From NCBI RefSeq assembly GCF_000208745.1, contig NC_030854.1, positions 29,679,300 to 29,743,299 on the forward strand: a stretch of 64,000 nucleotides of DNA. Reading direction: 5' to 3'. This DNA is from Theobroma cacao. Its lineage: Eukaryota; Streptophyta; Magnoliopsida; Malvales; Malvaceae. The position numbers and the translations under genes were made by a program. Positions within the stretch are counted from its first letter, which is position 1; each line of letters starts with the position of its first letter. This document shows, one piece after another, positions 24,571-37,670 of this stretch. The notes beneath the pieces are model-generated. The model did not search any database. It saw nothing but the letters and a program-made list of their open reading frames with translations, and was not told where the DNA came from.

Positions 24571-26206
24571 CTACTTTGCCTGAGGGTGAGAAGCAATGAA
24601 CTCAACAGCAAGATTGATTGTGCTGATCTTGTCTGCCTCATTATCAGGAATCTCGAACCCAAATTCTTCTTCAAGGGCCATGACAACCTCCACAGTGTCT
24701 AAACTATCCAATCCAAGATCATTTTGAAAATGCGCATTTGGGTTAACCTACAAAAGAGAAAAATGATATATTAACCAGAACAAAACACTCTACAAGAGCA
24801 AAATTCTATATGCAACCAAAAGAACTTGTTAGAAGTTGCATTCTTAATAACCTAAAAAAATTGCTTTTTGTCATCTCAAAATGTATTGAGGAAAAAAGAA
24901 GAGAAACTGCAAATTGAGGAAAGGTGTATTGTGTGCCTTTTCCTCACAAAGAGACACATCTAGGAGCAAAAGATATGTGCCTCAGAAAAACGACTCATCA
25001 GGATTGATTTATGAATCATTCACCCAAGCACCCAAATTTATGATTATCTACAGCAAAAGCATGTTTGTGCCTGACCTTCTCTCTTCAAATTGCTTACATG
25101 CAAATTGCAGAAGCTTCACATTCCCTTTGTTCCCCAATTAAGAAAACAAAAAAAGTTGCTATTGGAATGAATGTCGAGAGAAAACATAAGAACCAGGCAG
25201 AAATCAGCACCGAGAAAATGAAATTACATTATAAACAAGACAAAAATTTCTCCCATTTTCCACTGAGCAGGTTTGTCCATTCAAAATCTACCTCAACAAT
25301 TTGGTGGCAATTAACTAGAGCTAAAGAATGGAACTTTTTTTGCTCTGAACATTGTGCAGTAGAATTATCATAACCGAACAACAAAAAAAGGAGAAATATA
25401 TTGCCAAACCATCATCTAATCGATTTTAAATAAATGCAACTGCATACCCTTGACCAATCATAAAGTAAGCCGAAACAATCCAAAACCTAAGCCCCTGTTT
25501 TCCACAATTTGATATGAAACAACCACAACTTCAGATTGACGAAGCAACATAAAGGCACTTATCCAGTTTCATATTAGAAAGTTTGTAATTGAGGGCACTT
25601 TTAACCACACCTTAGTCATTTTTAAGCAAATACGAGTAAACAAATCGAGAAATAAGAACACAACAAACAAGCATTCAGCATTAGCTTCGTGGTCGCATTG
25701 GAACTTGCAAACAATTATCCATTTCCCTGCCACTATAGAATTAAAACACTACTTATAAACCAAAAAAAAAAAAGCAAACGTACAGCATAGCAATACTTAA
25801 TCAAACAAAGCTATTAGTTAATAGAACGGAAGAAGGAAATAAATCAAACCCTAAATATCACCATTTCTATAATTAAGAAAACAAATCATATCCCCGGAGT
25901 ATATAATACACAATTCATCTATAACCAAAAAACTTTAAAAAGGAAAAACAAAAGAAAAATGAAGTGAAGTGAAACAGTAAAGACCTTGGAAGGATCAACT
26001 TTCTGGAAGTTTTTAACAACGGAGATGACGCGATCGGTGACTTCAGATTTGTCGAGGAAGGAGCCCTTGACCTCATCGCAGAAACGGCGGCGTATGGCGT
26101 TGAATGTAAGAGCAAAGAGCCCGTGACTGGTAGGGTTAGGGTTTCGGGCAAGGGGCGTTGCGTTCACCCTCAAGTGCTTTAGCAAAGCTCCTCTCACTGC
26201 CGCCAT
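24571..26206 (-). CDS. Mitochondrial acyl carrier protein, two exons
   Basis: Exon 1 (26206-25985) encodes 74 residues and exon 2 (24747-24571) 58 residues plus stop, joined in phase 0 at SK|VN with canonical splice sites across an intron of about 1.24 kb; total 132 aa. The N-terminus ([20 protein letters not shown]) is Arg-rich and lacks acidic residues until about residue 45, typical of a mitochondrial presequence. The mature part follows with [20 protein letters not shown] and the carrier helix, where Asp88-Ser89-Leu90 in [18 protein letters not shown] is the 4'-phosphopantetheine site. It ends [15 protein letters not shown]. The family carries acyl chains for mitochondrial fatty acid and lipoate synthesis and is also an accessory subunit of complex I. 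The coding region looks complete and undamaged. Confidence 0.95.
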
Positions 26207-27029
26207 TTCGATAAGTAGCCCTCTCTCTTGGGTGAAAATGGGTAGACGTTCTTCGTTTGGCCTCTCTTTTTCTCCCTCGAAACCGCGAGAAATGCGAACC
26301 CTGTGTAGCTCAGGAGGCGAGTAAAAGAGCGAGATATCAATCGCTACTACGACGTCGTAATGTGCCTTTTAAAATTGTTTCGCGTATTGACATGATTGTT
26401 AAAATCGGTAACCGTAATGTAAAAAGAAAAATGTTAAATGCTAATAAAACCTTTACATATAATACAGTATAATATAATAATATAATTTAAATATACATTA
26501 CTATATATACCTATAGTTATTCACTCCCAAAGGAAATAGTTCTCACATCTTCAACCTTATCATACTTGATTATATATAATCACATGGTAATCTAATATAT
26601 ATATGTATGTGTGTGTGTGTATATTTAAAACCATTGTTAAACCAAAAATCCAAATCCCAGCCCTGAAATTTAAGTCTCCAAAATGACCCAAAAAAAGAAA
26701 AATCAAATTTCAAGGACTGCATTTAACAATCAGTGTAGAATGGGACCCTAGCCTTGGCATTTTTATCAGAGATATAAGTAAGTTTTCAAAGATCTAACCA
26801 TGCTTCACAGTTAATGCGGAACATGCATAAAAATTTATTTCCTTTTCAGTCTTCAATGAACCAATAAGAACCCCACTGGACTTTTGCGATGAAAGGAGCA
26901 AATTGGCCCCATTCTCATTGTTCACTCTACAAGAAAATGGTTACACCAATTTTTACAATCAAAAGCTTGCTCTTTCTTGTGCGCTCTCCCTCTTATCTCC
27001 AATAATTTATAGACAAATGATGGCATTGT
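26207..27029. other. Upstream region of mtACP / downstream region of the DprA-like gene
   Basis: It should contain the mtACP 5' UTR and promoter (read leftward) and the 3' UTR of the gene at 27030. A TA/GT simple repeat lies near 26595-26625. No further gene is seen. Confidence 0.4.
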
Positions 27030-30000
27030 TTAGTCCAGGTAGAAGAGAGTCACGATTTTCCGCAGACTCTTGGCTTCTTGGCATGTTTCCATGAGCAACT
27101 TGCTGTCATGGAAGGCAAAGCAAATGACTTGCTGTACATTTGAAATGATGTCCCTATTACACAGCCTGCAAATTTCACCATAGACTTCATGTGAGATGAG
27201 TTCTTGTCTAGCAAACCACAAAGAATATCAAGAATCCAATAGCAAGCAACTGTTGCAACTGATGCTAGAAATATTTCCTGCGTGCAAAACTTGGGCATAG
27301 TATAGATGGCTTCACCAGTTTATAAGCAATATGAAGAGCTCAATAGGAGGCTATATATGAATGTGACAAGTGGGATGGTGTTCAAGCAAGTAACGTGACT
27401 CACATCATATTCAGCTTGTGCTAACAGATGGTAATGCAGGGGAAGATGATATATATGGAATAATTATATGATTTATGGATTTACTTTTTTAATCTCGTCT
27501 GTTTGTAGGGTTGGTCTTGAGTTTATATGTATGTTAGGTACATTAACTAGTCCTGCTTACTTGTTTGCTGTGTACTATGGTTTATGGATACTATTGATGA
27601 TTGTTTCTCTAGGCCTCTTGGATATTACTGTTTCCACCCTTTTTCTCTCTTTTCTCTCTGAGTTGCCTCTAGTAGCCTCCTTTTCTCTCTACCCCTTCAT
27701 CACATGTTACAAACTAGTCCTGTTTACTTGTTTACCATGTACTATGGTTTATGGATACTATTGATGATAATTTCTCTAGGCCTCTTGGATATGACTGTTT
27801 CCTCTCTTTTTCCCCCTTTTCCCTCTGAGTTGCCTCTAGTCGCCTCTTTTCTCTCTACACCTTCATCACATGTTACAAACTAGGTGTGTAAAAGCAATCT
27901 ATGAAACCAGCAGTAATAAGTTCACACAAGCTAGGATTGCATTCTCCAATTCTTTTATAGTAGTCAACTAGCTTAGACACATGTTTCAGCTGTGTTTATA
28001 TACAGGCTTGACCGAAGTCAAACTGAATAGTGACCAAGCCAACTTGACTATAGTCAAATTGACTAGTGCCTCGTAAAAATTGCCACAGCTCATAGAATGA
28101 AGTTAAATTGGCATAATAATGAGTTTCTGCTTCTTATCCAATAAATATCAAGCTAACAAGCTCAGCTTAAGTGAAGGAACAGTGGTTGCAAGAACTGCGA
28201 AGTTTTGCAAGTGAAATCCAAGAGAGACAGAACCTCCAACTATAAACCCTACTAGTCATTTTCCTTTTCACTTGAGGCTTTATGCTGTTAAGAATATGGG
28301 ATGAACACAGTTATGCATGCAAGCATGCAATATGAGGACAGAGCAATAAGGAATACTTTGCTCAGAAAAACAACTGCCTTATCATTCAACCATGAAAATG
28401 AGTAGCTAAGGAATTCACTGCCTTCAAATTAACAGAATGTTCAGCATCAGCTTCCTCTTAAGATCTTATCACAAGCTTGCTATTTGACCATGAAACCTAA
28501 AACTTAAGACTGATTCTGCTCTGCAGGTGTGATAAAAGGATACTGGAAGAAAATAGAGTTATGACGAACCTGCTAGCTTCTATCAGAGGTAGATGATCAT
28601 TATAAGGCTTCTCTATCACAGTCTTAACCTGGAAAATTGAGAATAAAACATTAAATACATTCCAAACATCAATATGTAATTATCACCTTCAAAATTCAAT
28701 TAGAGATCTTAAGTAAAACATACTTAAACATCCAATTTACAATGTGTAATGTTATAACAGCACAGAAGGCATTGAAACTCTTCACTATTACCAGTCGCTC
28801 CCTGGGCTTGGACAATTGTAGCAACAATCTTCTATAAAGCAATAAAATCCAAGCAAAAAACCTTAGAGACTCATGTTGTATTTAATGCCCCAGCAACTAA
28901 ACCAAGGATCTCTTCGTGTATGTCTTTAAGCAAAATTATGACAATGAGAATACAAAAGAAAAAATTGTCAAAAAAAGAATCACATTCCAACTTAAGTAAT
29001 ACAGAATGGAAATATAAATTTGCCCCACTAGTATAAGCAATCTTGTATCCTTTAATGTATTGTAGAAGATTAGGGGCCAAAAAATGAAATTTTCCAATAA
29101 AAATTTGCAAAAAGCCTATGGGCCTTGAGAACTAAATTTCTCCTCACTATCGCATGCAATAACAATCTATTACATGGTGCTTAATACAAAAGAAATACCA
29201 TCATTAAATTACTGAAAGCCTTGGACCGGCAGAAAATGGCTTAGCCTAGGTGCTTAAGATTATCTGTGGCCACAATCCACATTCCAGATTCCAAGTGCAA
29301 CAGATAAATCCTTGGTATGTGTTTTGGCAATGACACCAAAAGCAACTCAAGTTAGAAACTTCCAGGTGACAGGCTTGTGATGTTGCATCAACAACGCTTC
29401 AACATAAGAATTGAACACAATATAGCTTGACTAAATTGAGGGTTTAACACAACAGTCTTACAGGTTTCAATGAACTGATGATGAATTTTCAATAGAATCT
29501 CCGTCTATGGATGTTAAAAGCAACATGTTTACTTATTAAACAAACAATTCTAACAAATGTACGGAAATTACCAATGTCAGATGAAGCCATAATTATAATG
29601 AATGGCATGCACAACAAGTTTCCTAAGAATGAGCTAAATGCTATAACTACATGCTTACTTTTGATAACAATTCCTGGCTCTCGGGTGGTTGTTTCTTCAA
29701 GCTCTGTGGCAATATTACTGTAAGCAACTCTGGTTTCTCTGCTCTTAAAGCACCTCTGATAACAGCTGCATTAGTACCAGATGCACCTGATGTGTAAATA
29801 TGGTTTTTCTGCAAGCAACATTAGCAGCAAGACGAGGAACAAAACAATTTTAGGTACAAACATATTTTCCTGGAGAACAAAGATAGTGAGACTCAGAACA
29901 TTTGAGCGTGCAACATGTATCCCTGATGCCACATATAGAAAAAGATAAATAATTGCATCTTACAGTTATAACTAATGCATAGCTAAGAATCTCAATAAGC

Positions 30001-32961
30001 TCTTGGTGCATGAATCCCATATTCCGAGTCCCAAAAAACCCAATGGCTCTAGGCCCTTGCTGCTGAATTGCTAATAACTCCTGCATAAACATATAACCAC
30101 AGATAGAAGTTAGCAGTCAAAATACTAGAAAACACTGAAATCAGCACAAAAGACAAAATCAGCAAATGCTTTCAAGATGCACCTAAGACCTTGGCAGGAC
30201 TTGAGTTACATACCATTTATGATTAAAGGTTAATATTAAATGGCCAAAGGTCTTCTGATCATCTAGTTAAAATAGAACCACATAAACTAAGTTAAAGCAA
30301 ATAGTGGTGTAGTCTCTAGTTATAATTGTACCACATAAACTATGTTTAAAGTAAATAGTGGTGTAGTCAAACTTTCAGTTCACAAGCTACCTAAGGTTCT
30401 TCAGAGCTGTATATCATAAAACAAAGTTCTCAAAAAGAGACACATGTAAGGACACATGGAAAAATCCATAATAGAATCAAGTTACATGCAAGGTAGTAGC
30501 ACCACAGTAAGCTCTCAGTTCTTTTCTGCCCATCCCCACAAATCAAAACATGGATAAATTTCAACAAAAGTGATATTGTCCTATAGAAAAATTACATACC
30601 TGCAAATAATCTACATCAGGAACAGGTTTCAATTCTGAAACCATAACTGCCCCTGACCCTTCCACAATAGATTGGGCTTGGGTTGGAATCTGTGTCCCAG
30701 TATCTTCATCAGAACTAAATAAGCAAACTGCATTCTCCTCTTCATATCTATAGCCATCCATCTCTTGATCTCTTCTTGCATGTCCAGAAAGCCACTATAC
30801 CAGTACATAAAAACAGAGCCCCTGACAGTAAATCATTAGTGCAAACCAACTGCCCACAAAGAGTGGTGATCAGCCAGGACATCAGATTAATTTTTGACAT
30901 GTTCAAAGTCGAGTATACTTCAATCAAGATAATAAAAAACGAAAGAGACATTTACACATGGAAAACATTCAATTTAAACATACATTCATCAACTTGAATA
31001 TCTGTTCCTGCAATTTCATATGGAAAATTACGAAAAAAATGTGTGTGGATTAGATGGTGTCACCAGGTAATACTAACATACTTAATGGATACGAGAAGCT
31101 TGATTAATGAGACACAAACTTTGCAAAGTTAGAGAACCAACTGAATAAATTGGATAACAATGCAAACCTCTCTAGCACAAGCAACTTAAACAATCAATTT
31201 TATCAAGTACGCACAGCCCCATCGAGCATTTGCACAAGCAAATTAGGATATTTTTTTACTCTTCAACAGAACTTATTACAAGACCTTAATAAAATACAAT
31301 AGGCAACATCTAATGCTTTGAAAGTATCATTTTTAGAGCAAAGGAAACAAATTCTCACAATTTGCACCCAGGATTATGCATGCTCCTTTAATATTAATTT
31401 GGAGAATATGCAAATTTAAAGACACTAAGCAGCCAAGAAAGAAGTGTCAACAGAAAGATTTTCCTAGCCAGTAATCCACCACAGAGTTGCTAACAGAATC
31501 ATTACATACACTTTTTCTCATATTTTTGACAACAAATTCACTTCCCTCTGTTCTGTTTTAATATTTATCTTATTTGTCAATATGATAGACCACATTACAA
31601 GAAACTTTAGGTCATTACCTTCCAACAGCAACTAAAACATTTGGACTAGAATAAATCCTATGCCATAGTCCTTGATAAAGATGCCATAAACCAATAGAAT
31701 CAATAGAAGATCTTTCCTAAAGCCTCTCTGTCTCTTCATGTAATTTTCAAATTTATTAGGGATGCAATCTCTCCTGTTCCCACTGGTAACCTGCCATCCC
31801 CACCCTGTACAGTTTGAGGGTCATTTTTTAGGGATGTGTGTGCAGAAGCAGATTATCATTTAGCACCAGGAGTGCACATGATTCCATCCCTGATATTTAA
31901 AAATATATATCTTTCTTGTTATTAAGACATCTCAGATATTTTAATTTTGTAACATTATATGATCACAAAACTGCCCCAATACCATTCCTACTGGTTACCA
32001 TCTTAACATCCGAGCAGTGATACATCATCTGTAGACATGTGCCCAAAAGTGCATACCATTAATTGAACACCAGTGCCATCCCTACAATTTCCAATCCAAG
32101 GATCCAACCAATGAAATATGAAATCTAAGTGAGTCACATTTTTATTGTCAATAGCTTACCTAGGTAACATAGATACTCCTGTTGCAGTTGCAGCTACTAA
32201 TAACCTAAGCGAACATAACTTTTTCCTCAAGCACATATAGCAAGGCAGACACTTCTACAATAAGTTCAATATGCAGATACTTGTCTGTCTCACTGTTTCC
32301 GAAACTTTTTTCAGCAGAATGTTATGAATAATTGATCTAATGACATGTTTTCATTCTTTTGTCCAAACATCAGCCATTACAGGAATGACTCCATACCTTC
32401 ATTATTCAGCCAATCTTAGTCAATTCTGAGGCCACGCCAATACTGTTATACTATAAACACTAAAAAGAAATGCAGAACTAAACACAAAAAATTCGAAACT
32501 TTTACCCCTTGTTTGAAGACATGAATGAACAACATTCTCATTATACAATTAAAAAAAAGAATCAACTTTTCAGCCCCTTATTAAAATAACAAAGATTATA
32601 GGCTCAACTCAGAGCTAGAGCTAGTTACACAATTATGAACGAATAAATAACACAAGCTATCTCATCATTTTAAGAAAGACCCAATCAGAAAGTAAAGAAC
32701 CCACCTCCAAAAACAAGCGAATTTTCCCATTAAAAAAACAAAAAACGGAAAGAAGAGCTTGAAATGACAAAAAACCTGTAAAGAGAATACCTTTTGCTTG
32801 GAGAAAGAATGTGGGTTTCTTCTTAAAGGACATGAGTGATGAGAATGAGAGGAGAAAGTGAAATTAGGGTTTGGAGAAGAGAGAAAAGCAGAGCAATAAG
32901 AAGGAGTTCTGGTGGTAGGGGTTAAAGGCAATAGCAGCCTCATTGGTAAAGGTAGGCTCAT
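27030..32961 (-). CDS. Plastid-targeted DprA/LOG-like Rossmann-fold protein
   Basis: Proposed exons (minus): 32961-32776, 30761-30600, 30080-29964, 29808-29659, 28628-28570, 27165-27030. They give about 269 aa in a continuous frame. The first exon (MSLPLPMRLLLPLTPTTRTP, rich in S/T/P/R) looks like a chloroplast transit peptide. The core reads QQQGPRAIGFFGTRNMGFMH, then HQELIEILSYALVIT, HIYTSGASGTNAAVIRGALR, ELLTVILPQSLKKQPPESQE, IISNVQQVICFAFHDSKLLM and ends KIVTLFYLD. A GxR/GTRN loop plus TSGAxGTN fits the nucleotide-binding Rossmann fold of DprA/LOG-type proteins; plant members are often labelled DNA recombination-mediator-like, and their function is not established to my knowledge. The last four junctions are clear; the 5' border of exon 2 (taken at its ATG) and the exon-1 donor (CAG|gt or AAG|gt) are uncertain, and a further exon might lie between them. 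Confidence 0.75.
27551..27883. repeat. Tandem duplication of about 167 bp inside an intron
   Basis: Two adjacent copies (about 27551-27717 and 27718-27883) share tactatggtttatggatac, a CT-rich middle part and cttcatcacatgttacaaac. They lie in the last intron (27166-28569) of the DprA-like gene. No reading frame is kept intact. Confidence 0.85.
30262..30375. repeat. Short tandem repeat, two units of about 57 bp
   Basis: accacataaactaagttaaa followed by gcaaatagtggtgtagtc recurs about 57 bp later with few changes, inside the intron between 30081 and 30599. Confidence 0.75.
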
Positions 32962-33579
32962 TTGGTTATTATGTTTCCCAAACTGATTTTTCCCTTTTCT
33001 TTCCTTTCTCTTTCTTTCTGGGCAGCTTTTCTTTTCTCTCCTCCCTCTGCCTACCCGTAGTAGTGTGACTGTCGTATAATCCTTGAGATTTTTGTTTTCT
33101 TTTTCCCTATTTTTTTAATTTCCTCTCATAAAAAGATAAGTGAAAGTTTTTTTTAAAAAAGGATTATTTTCAGAAAAAAAAAAAAGAGGGGAAGAAAGGG
33201 CATTTCCTTTTCCTTGCCTTTTTTCAAGAACTTTTTGCCTTCTTTAGTTTTTTTTTTTTCCCTTTGACTTTCGAGTATATTAAAAAAATTTTAATTTTTA
33301 TGTATTTTATATTATAAAAATCTGATTAACAGTATTTATATACTCATTGATTAAGGTTATTTAAAATTAAAACATTATTTTAGAAAATAATTTTTTTATT
33401 TAATACATTACTTTTCATCAAATTGATAAAAAGAAAATATATTAATGATAAATCTTTTTCTATAAATATTTCTTTAACCCATGGCTGTAGGCATAATTAC
33501 ATTTTTTATTATGAATTCAAAACTTTTTTATTATACAAATAAACTTTTCTAAATGAATACCCTTTTGTCTCATGAAAAT
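32962..33579. other. Upstream region of the DprA-like gene
   Basis: The part to about 33060 is CT-rich (tttctttcctttctctttct) and probably contains its leader/promoter; further right it is AT-rich with T and A runs. No gene is seen. Confidence 0.4.
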
Positions 33580-34217
33580 TTATTATTTAATTTATAAATT
33601 AATAATTTATTAATTTATATATTAATTAATAATTTATTAATTTGTCAAAATATTATTAATTTTTTTCAAAATATTGAATTTAATACGTGTATTGTGTATT
33701 GTGATTATAAATATATTAATTAATTACTAAATTACAAATTATTATTGTTATTCGTGTCGAACAAATTATTGAAAACATTATGAAAAATGATAAAAAAGAT
33801 GAAATTAAAGACAATAATTTTGTATTGGAGTCTATCTCACGTAAAAATGCACTCCAAATAACAATCATATTGTATAATTTTCTCTTACAACACAAAAACA
33901 CAACTCCGAAACTTCTTAATGCACTAAAAAAAAAGTTAAAAATGAAATCCAAAGAAACACTAATTTCAAGAAAAAATAAATAATATCAGAGTCATATTTT
34001 ACAAAGATTTATTAATTTAGTCATATATATATAATTTTAATGTATAAGAAAATTATTAATTTATATATCAGGTAAGATATATGTCTTTTTTTAAAAATAT
34101 ATTATCTTATAAATTTAGTGAATTATTAATTTACTATGTTGATTTTAGGACCGATCAAAAATATTATTTAATCAAAATTATTAATTTATTGAGTATTAAT
34201 TTATAGAAATTTTTCTG
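33580..34217 (+). mobile_element. pogo/Emigrant (Lemi-like) DNA transposon relic
   Basis: The right end reads tattaatttatagaaatttt then ctg (34194-34217), which in reverse complement resembles the plant Emigrant/Lemi terminal repeat CAGTAAAACCTCTATAAATT, followed by TA as expected for its target duplication. Inside, an open frame at 33780-33983 reads NALQITIILYNFLLQHKNTT and PKLLNALKKKLKMKSKETLI, resembling the C-terminal tail of plant CENP-B/jerky-type transposases. The left end is decayed (near aatttataaattaataat, 33590-33610). The transposase assignment rests on remembered pattern only. Confidence 0.55.
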
Positions 34218-36189
34218 TATTAGTAGGTATTTGACTCAGCTTATATACGAGTTTTTCCACTACAAGTGCAGCAGCATGATATTTGGATAAAATTTTTATC
34301 TTATGCGAAAGCCAATGGAGATTTTGATAAAGTTATAAATCAAAACTTATTCAAAAGGTATTAATAAATAATAACAAATATTTGATGAGATTTTTCATAT
34401 TTTCACTTTGCCTTTTTAGAATTCATAAAATTATAAAATTTTTTTTTTTATATTTATCTTTTTTTATTTGATACAATTTTTCTCTTATTTTTGCCTTTAA
34501 AAAAACATTTTCCCTTATGTTCATTTATTTTTTACTTTTTTTTTTGTTTTAAAAATTATGATTTAGTTCAATAAAGTTGAGTCTTTTATTTTTATTTATT
34601 ATAAATAAATCAAATATTATCAAATAGTTTTTTATATCCTACAACACTTCTGCAGCAAATTTGTCCAATGCTATTTTAACTTAAATACTACTTCTACAGA
34701 AGCTCAAGTGGACCGAACATGTCTTTAATATACAATGCTTTTAAAAATTAAAAAAAAAAGAATATTAGATATTTAAAAATTAAAAAGAGAAAAAACTTAA
34801 TCTTGAACCTAGAATATGTAAATTATGTGAAAGTTTTTAGGCTTGGATAAACTCAATTTACTTTATATTATATTCAAATAAATGTAAATGAGTAGTACTC
34901 ATAATTTATTTTTAACTTTTCTTATATTCATGTAAAAAGGGGATATTGCTTAACCTGTGCATTTATAAAAAAATATGCAAAGGAAGTAATATATTTATTA
35001 GATCTTCTTTCCTCAATATTTCATATAATTTTGAAAGTGCGATTTATATCCCCTCCCTTATGTTCATAATTTTTATGTTATTAATAAAATTTTAACAATA
35101 TAATTAGGTTTTGCAAGAATTTTCAGCATTAAAAAAAAACGTTGAACCTAGGATATTTAGAAATAATAATAATAATAATAAAAGAACTTATTATAATGGA
35201 CATTCACCATTTACTCCAAAGAATTTGATATTTTTTTATTATGTTCAAAGATACTTTACAGCTTCAAAAGTGTTGCATAGACCTTATATTAATTTTGTCA
35301 TGATCACACTTTAGATAACTTCCAAGATGTAAAGTCTTAACTTAAGAGAAGAACGCAACCTTTCTTCCTAAAAGAGAATGAGTTGTTTAAGATTTCATTT
35401 GTGAAAAGGATGTTGATCAATATCCTCAGCTGATGTAAACCCATAGTCGGAAGAAGTTCATTCAATAATGGAGAATACTTTCCTGTCCTGATCCTTCCCA
35501 AAGGAGAAAACCTCCCTGGGAGAAGAAGTGAAAATCTTCCAAAGATCTTCTTTCTTATAGAGAAAGAATCAGAACCAAAAAAATAAAAATAAAAAACCAA
35601 TGGAGAACATCAAGAGAGAAAAAAGCTTTATCAAAAGTTCTGGGATTTTTTATATTACTAGCCGACTGTGGAAGAAGATGCTATAAATCACACAAGAAGA
35701 TGAAATCAATGCCAAGTTCATAGAAATGTCATACGTGCTCCAATTGTAGACCTTCATAGTATCACCACTCCATAGTCTTTCTACACTTGGACTTTTGACT
35801 TAATTGGACTTATTAACTTATTATTTTTCTAAAAATTATTTTTCAACAAATATAATATTATACAAAAAGTAATGAAAACAATCCAAATGTTCACTACGGA
35901 TTGTAGTGAAAGTAATCTGATACAATTGTAAGTTTTGTGATTAATTTTACTTTTGATATGTTCTAAAGAGTTTAATTTGATAATTCAAATATAAAAATAG
36001 TTAAAAGATATTAGTCTTAACTTTTCCTACATAAATGTTTTTTTTCCTTTTCCCTTCTTCTCTCGAAAACAAGTGACAAGCTTCCTACTATATCATCAAA
36101 TCAGTGGCTTAAACGTGTATATGGAAAATCATTACTCCACTGCAATGAGAGTAACAATCTTCTTGTTACTTCACTAATGTTCTTTTCCC
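34218..36189. other. AT-rich intergenic sequence, no gene recognised
   Basis: This holds low-complexity A/T tracts. The stretch at 35330-35620, with many gaa/ctt words and a minus-strand open frame of 87 codons, has a more balanced base composition than its surroundings but no recognisable product. Confidence 0.4.
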
Positions 36190-37560
36190 CAGTATGTGCA
36201 TTAAGCACCCTTATTTGTGGGTGACAATCTTACTTGATCTATATAGAAGATCAAATAATTCCTTCTCAATCAACTTTGAATTTATTCCCTCCCTCTCAAA
36301 TTCTCTCCTACATAGCTATGCTCCATCACTGCTTGCTACAACACTCATTATTCAAGACTACTCCAATATTAGGTTCCGTCACCTCCAACACATCTTTTGT
36401 AACATTACTTCACTCTCTCACAAAATCCCCTCTAAAGCTTTTGCGTTTTGTTTGATGTCCTTATCTTTTTTTTTTTTTTAATTTTCCATAGAGTTAATGT
36501 TATGGAGCTTTTTTCATTGATAAAACTTTCCATTATAGTTGGATTATATTGAGTGCAAGTATGTAATTAAGGTTTTATCCGAGTAGATCGTTTGAGATAA
36601 CAATCCCATGAAATATATAAAATCTTATGGTTCTGCTAAAAAAAATTCTTATTATTAATTTGAACTTTGCATTACTACATTTCCCTTATTGAAAACAAAA
36701 TTTTCTAACTCTTAAACAAAAACAAGGCTCAATCCGACCCTCTGAAGATAATAGTTTAGTCTCCCAACTTGTGATTTTATCATATATCTTAGTAACAAGA
36801 GCATCAAACAATAATACCTTTTTATGCCTTTTATACAATGGACCTCTCAAGTAAATAATCAGAAGGCATTTATGTGTGAAGCCTATAACTTGAGTGATTA
36901 TTTGCCTTCTAGTGTTTGCAAGTCTACAATGCGTGATAAAACAACTCTTCTGGTGATTAACTCGTTGCCCTGATACTATTTCATACTCTTGTAAAAATTG
37001 AAGAATTCTCTACAGTGCCAATTTACTACCATTAGTAAATTTGAGCACATTGTTTGCAAATGCTAAGTGGCTAATATTCATTGAGCAACCAAAATAATAA
37101 TGCAATGATGGAAATTTAGAGAACAAGGTATTTAAACCTCTTGATAAATATTATGCTACTAAAATAAATAAAAAAGTAGATCTCAAATCACCCTGCCTTA
37201 ATCCTTTTCTCGATTTAGAATACCCCATAGATATGCCATTTATCAATAACGAAAACAAGCAGTTAGAAATACACCTCTAAATCATATTTATCCATTGATC
37301 ATTAAAGCCAAATTGTCACATCATGAGAAACAAAAAATCCAATTCAAACGATCATTTGCTTTCATCACATCGAGTTTAAGAGCTACATTACCTTTTATTG
37401 CTTTCTGGTCGATTTTTCCAATTAATTCATGTGCCAGTAAATATATTGTCACTGATAAGCCGACTACCAACAAACCCACTTTGATTCTCAATAGTAATAG
37501 AACGTAGAATTGTAGCAAGACGTTTAGCCAACAATTATTGAAACCCATTTTGTGGATATT
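36190..37560 (-). pseudogene. L1-type LINE reverse transcriptase relic
   Basis: Minus-strand translation gives, in the order of a plant L1 RT, LLAHELIGKI with GNVALKLDVMKANDRLNWIF (37321-37450), then NGISMGYSKSRKGLRQGD near 37200-37240, HLAFANN in place of the catalytic FADD region near 37060, and VINH/ITSW-like sequence further left. Degraded sequence near 36200-36480 could be the following C-terminal part. Stops and frameshifts are frequent and the Asp pair is lost (FANN), so it is inactive. No poly-A tail or target duplication was identified. Confidence 0.75.
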
Positions 37561-37670
37561 AAAATAGTGATTTTATTGTATATAATGAGTTACGGTTGGA
37601 AACCTATTATGTGATCAGAAGTAGTAGGTTTTATGATTATCAATAATGTAATAAGACTTATTCTTTCGTA
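37551..37670 (+). repeat. Dispersed repeat, copy 1 (partner at 52990)
   Basis: tgtggatattaaaatagt, tttattgtatataatgag, and aacctattatgtgatcagaa recur with about 80 percent identity by eye at 52990-53120 in the same orientation. It is probably part of an old LTR, but no ends could be set. Confidence 0.7.

Noticed and set aside
24914..25373. Two plus-strand frames
   Set aside because: They lie in the single intron of the mitochondrial acyl carrier protein gene and show no protein features.
35337..35600. 87-codon minus-strand frame
   Set aside because: No recognisable domain and no support from splice sites or repeats; kept only as part of the intergenic description.
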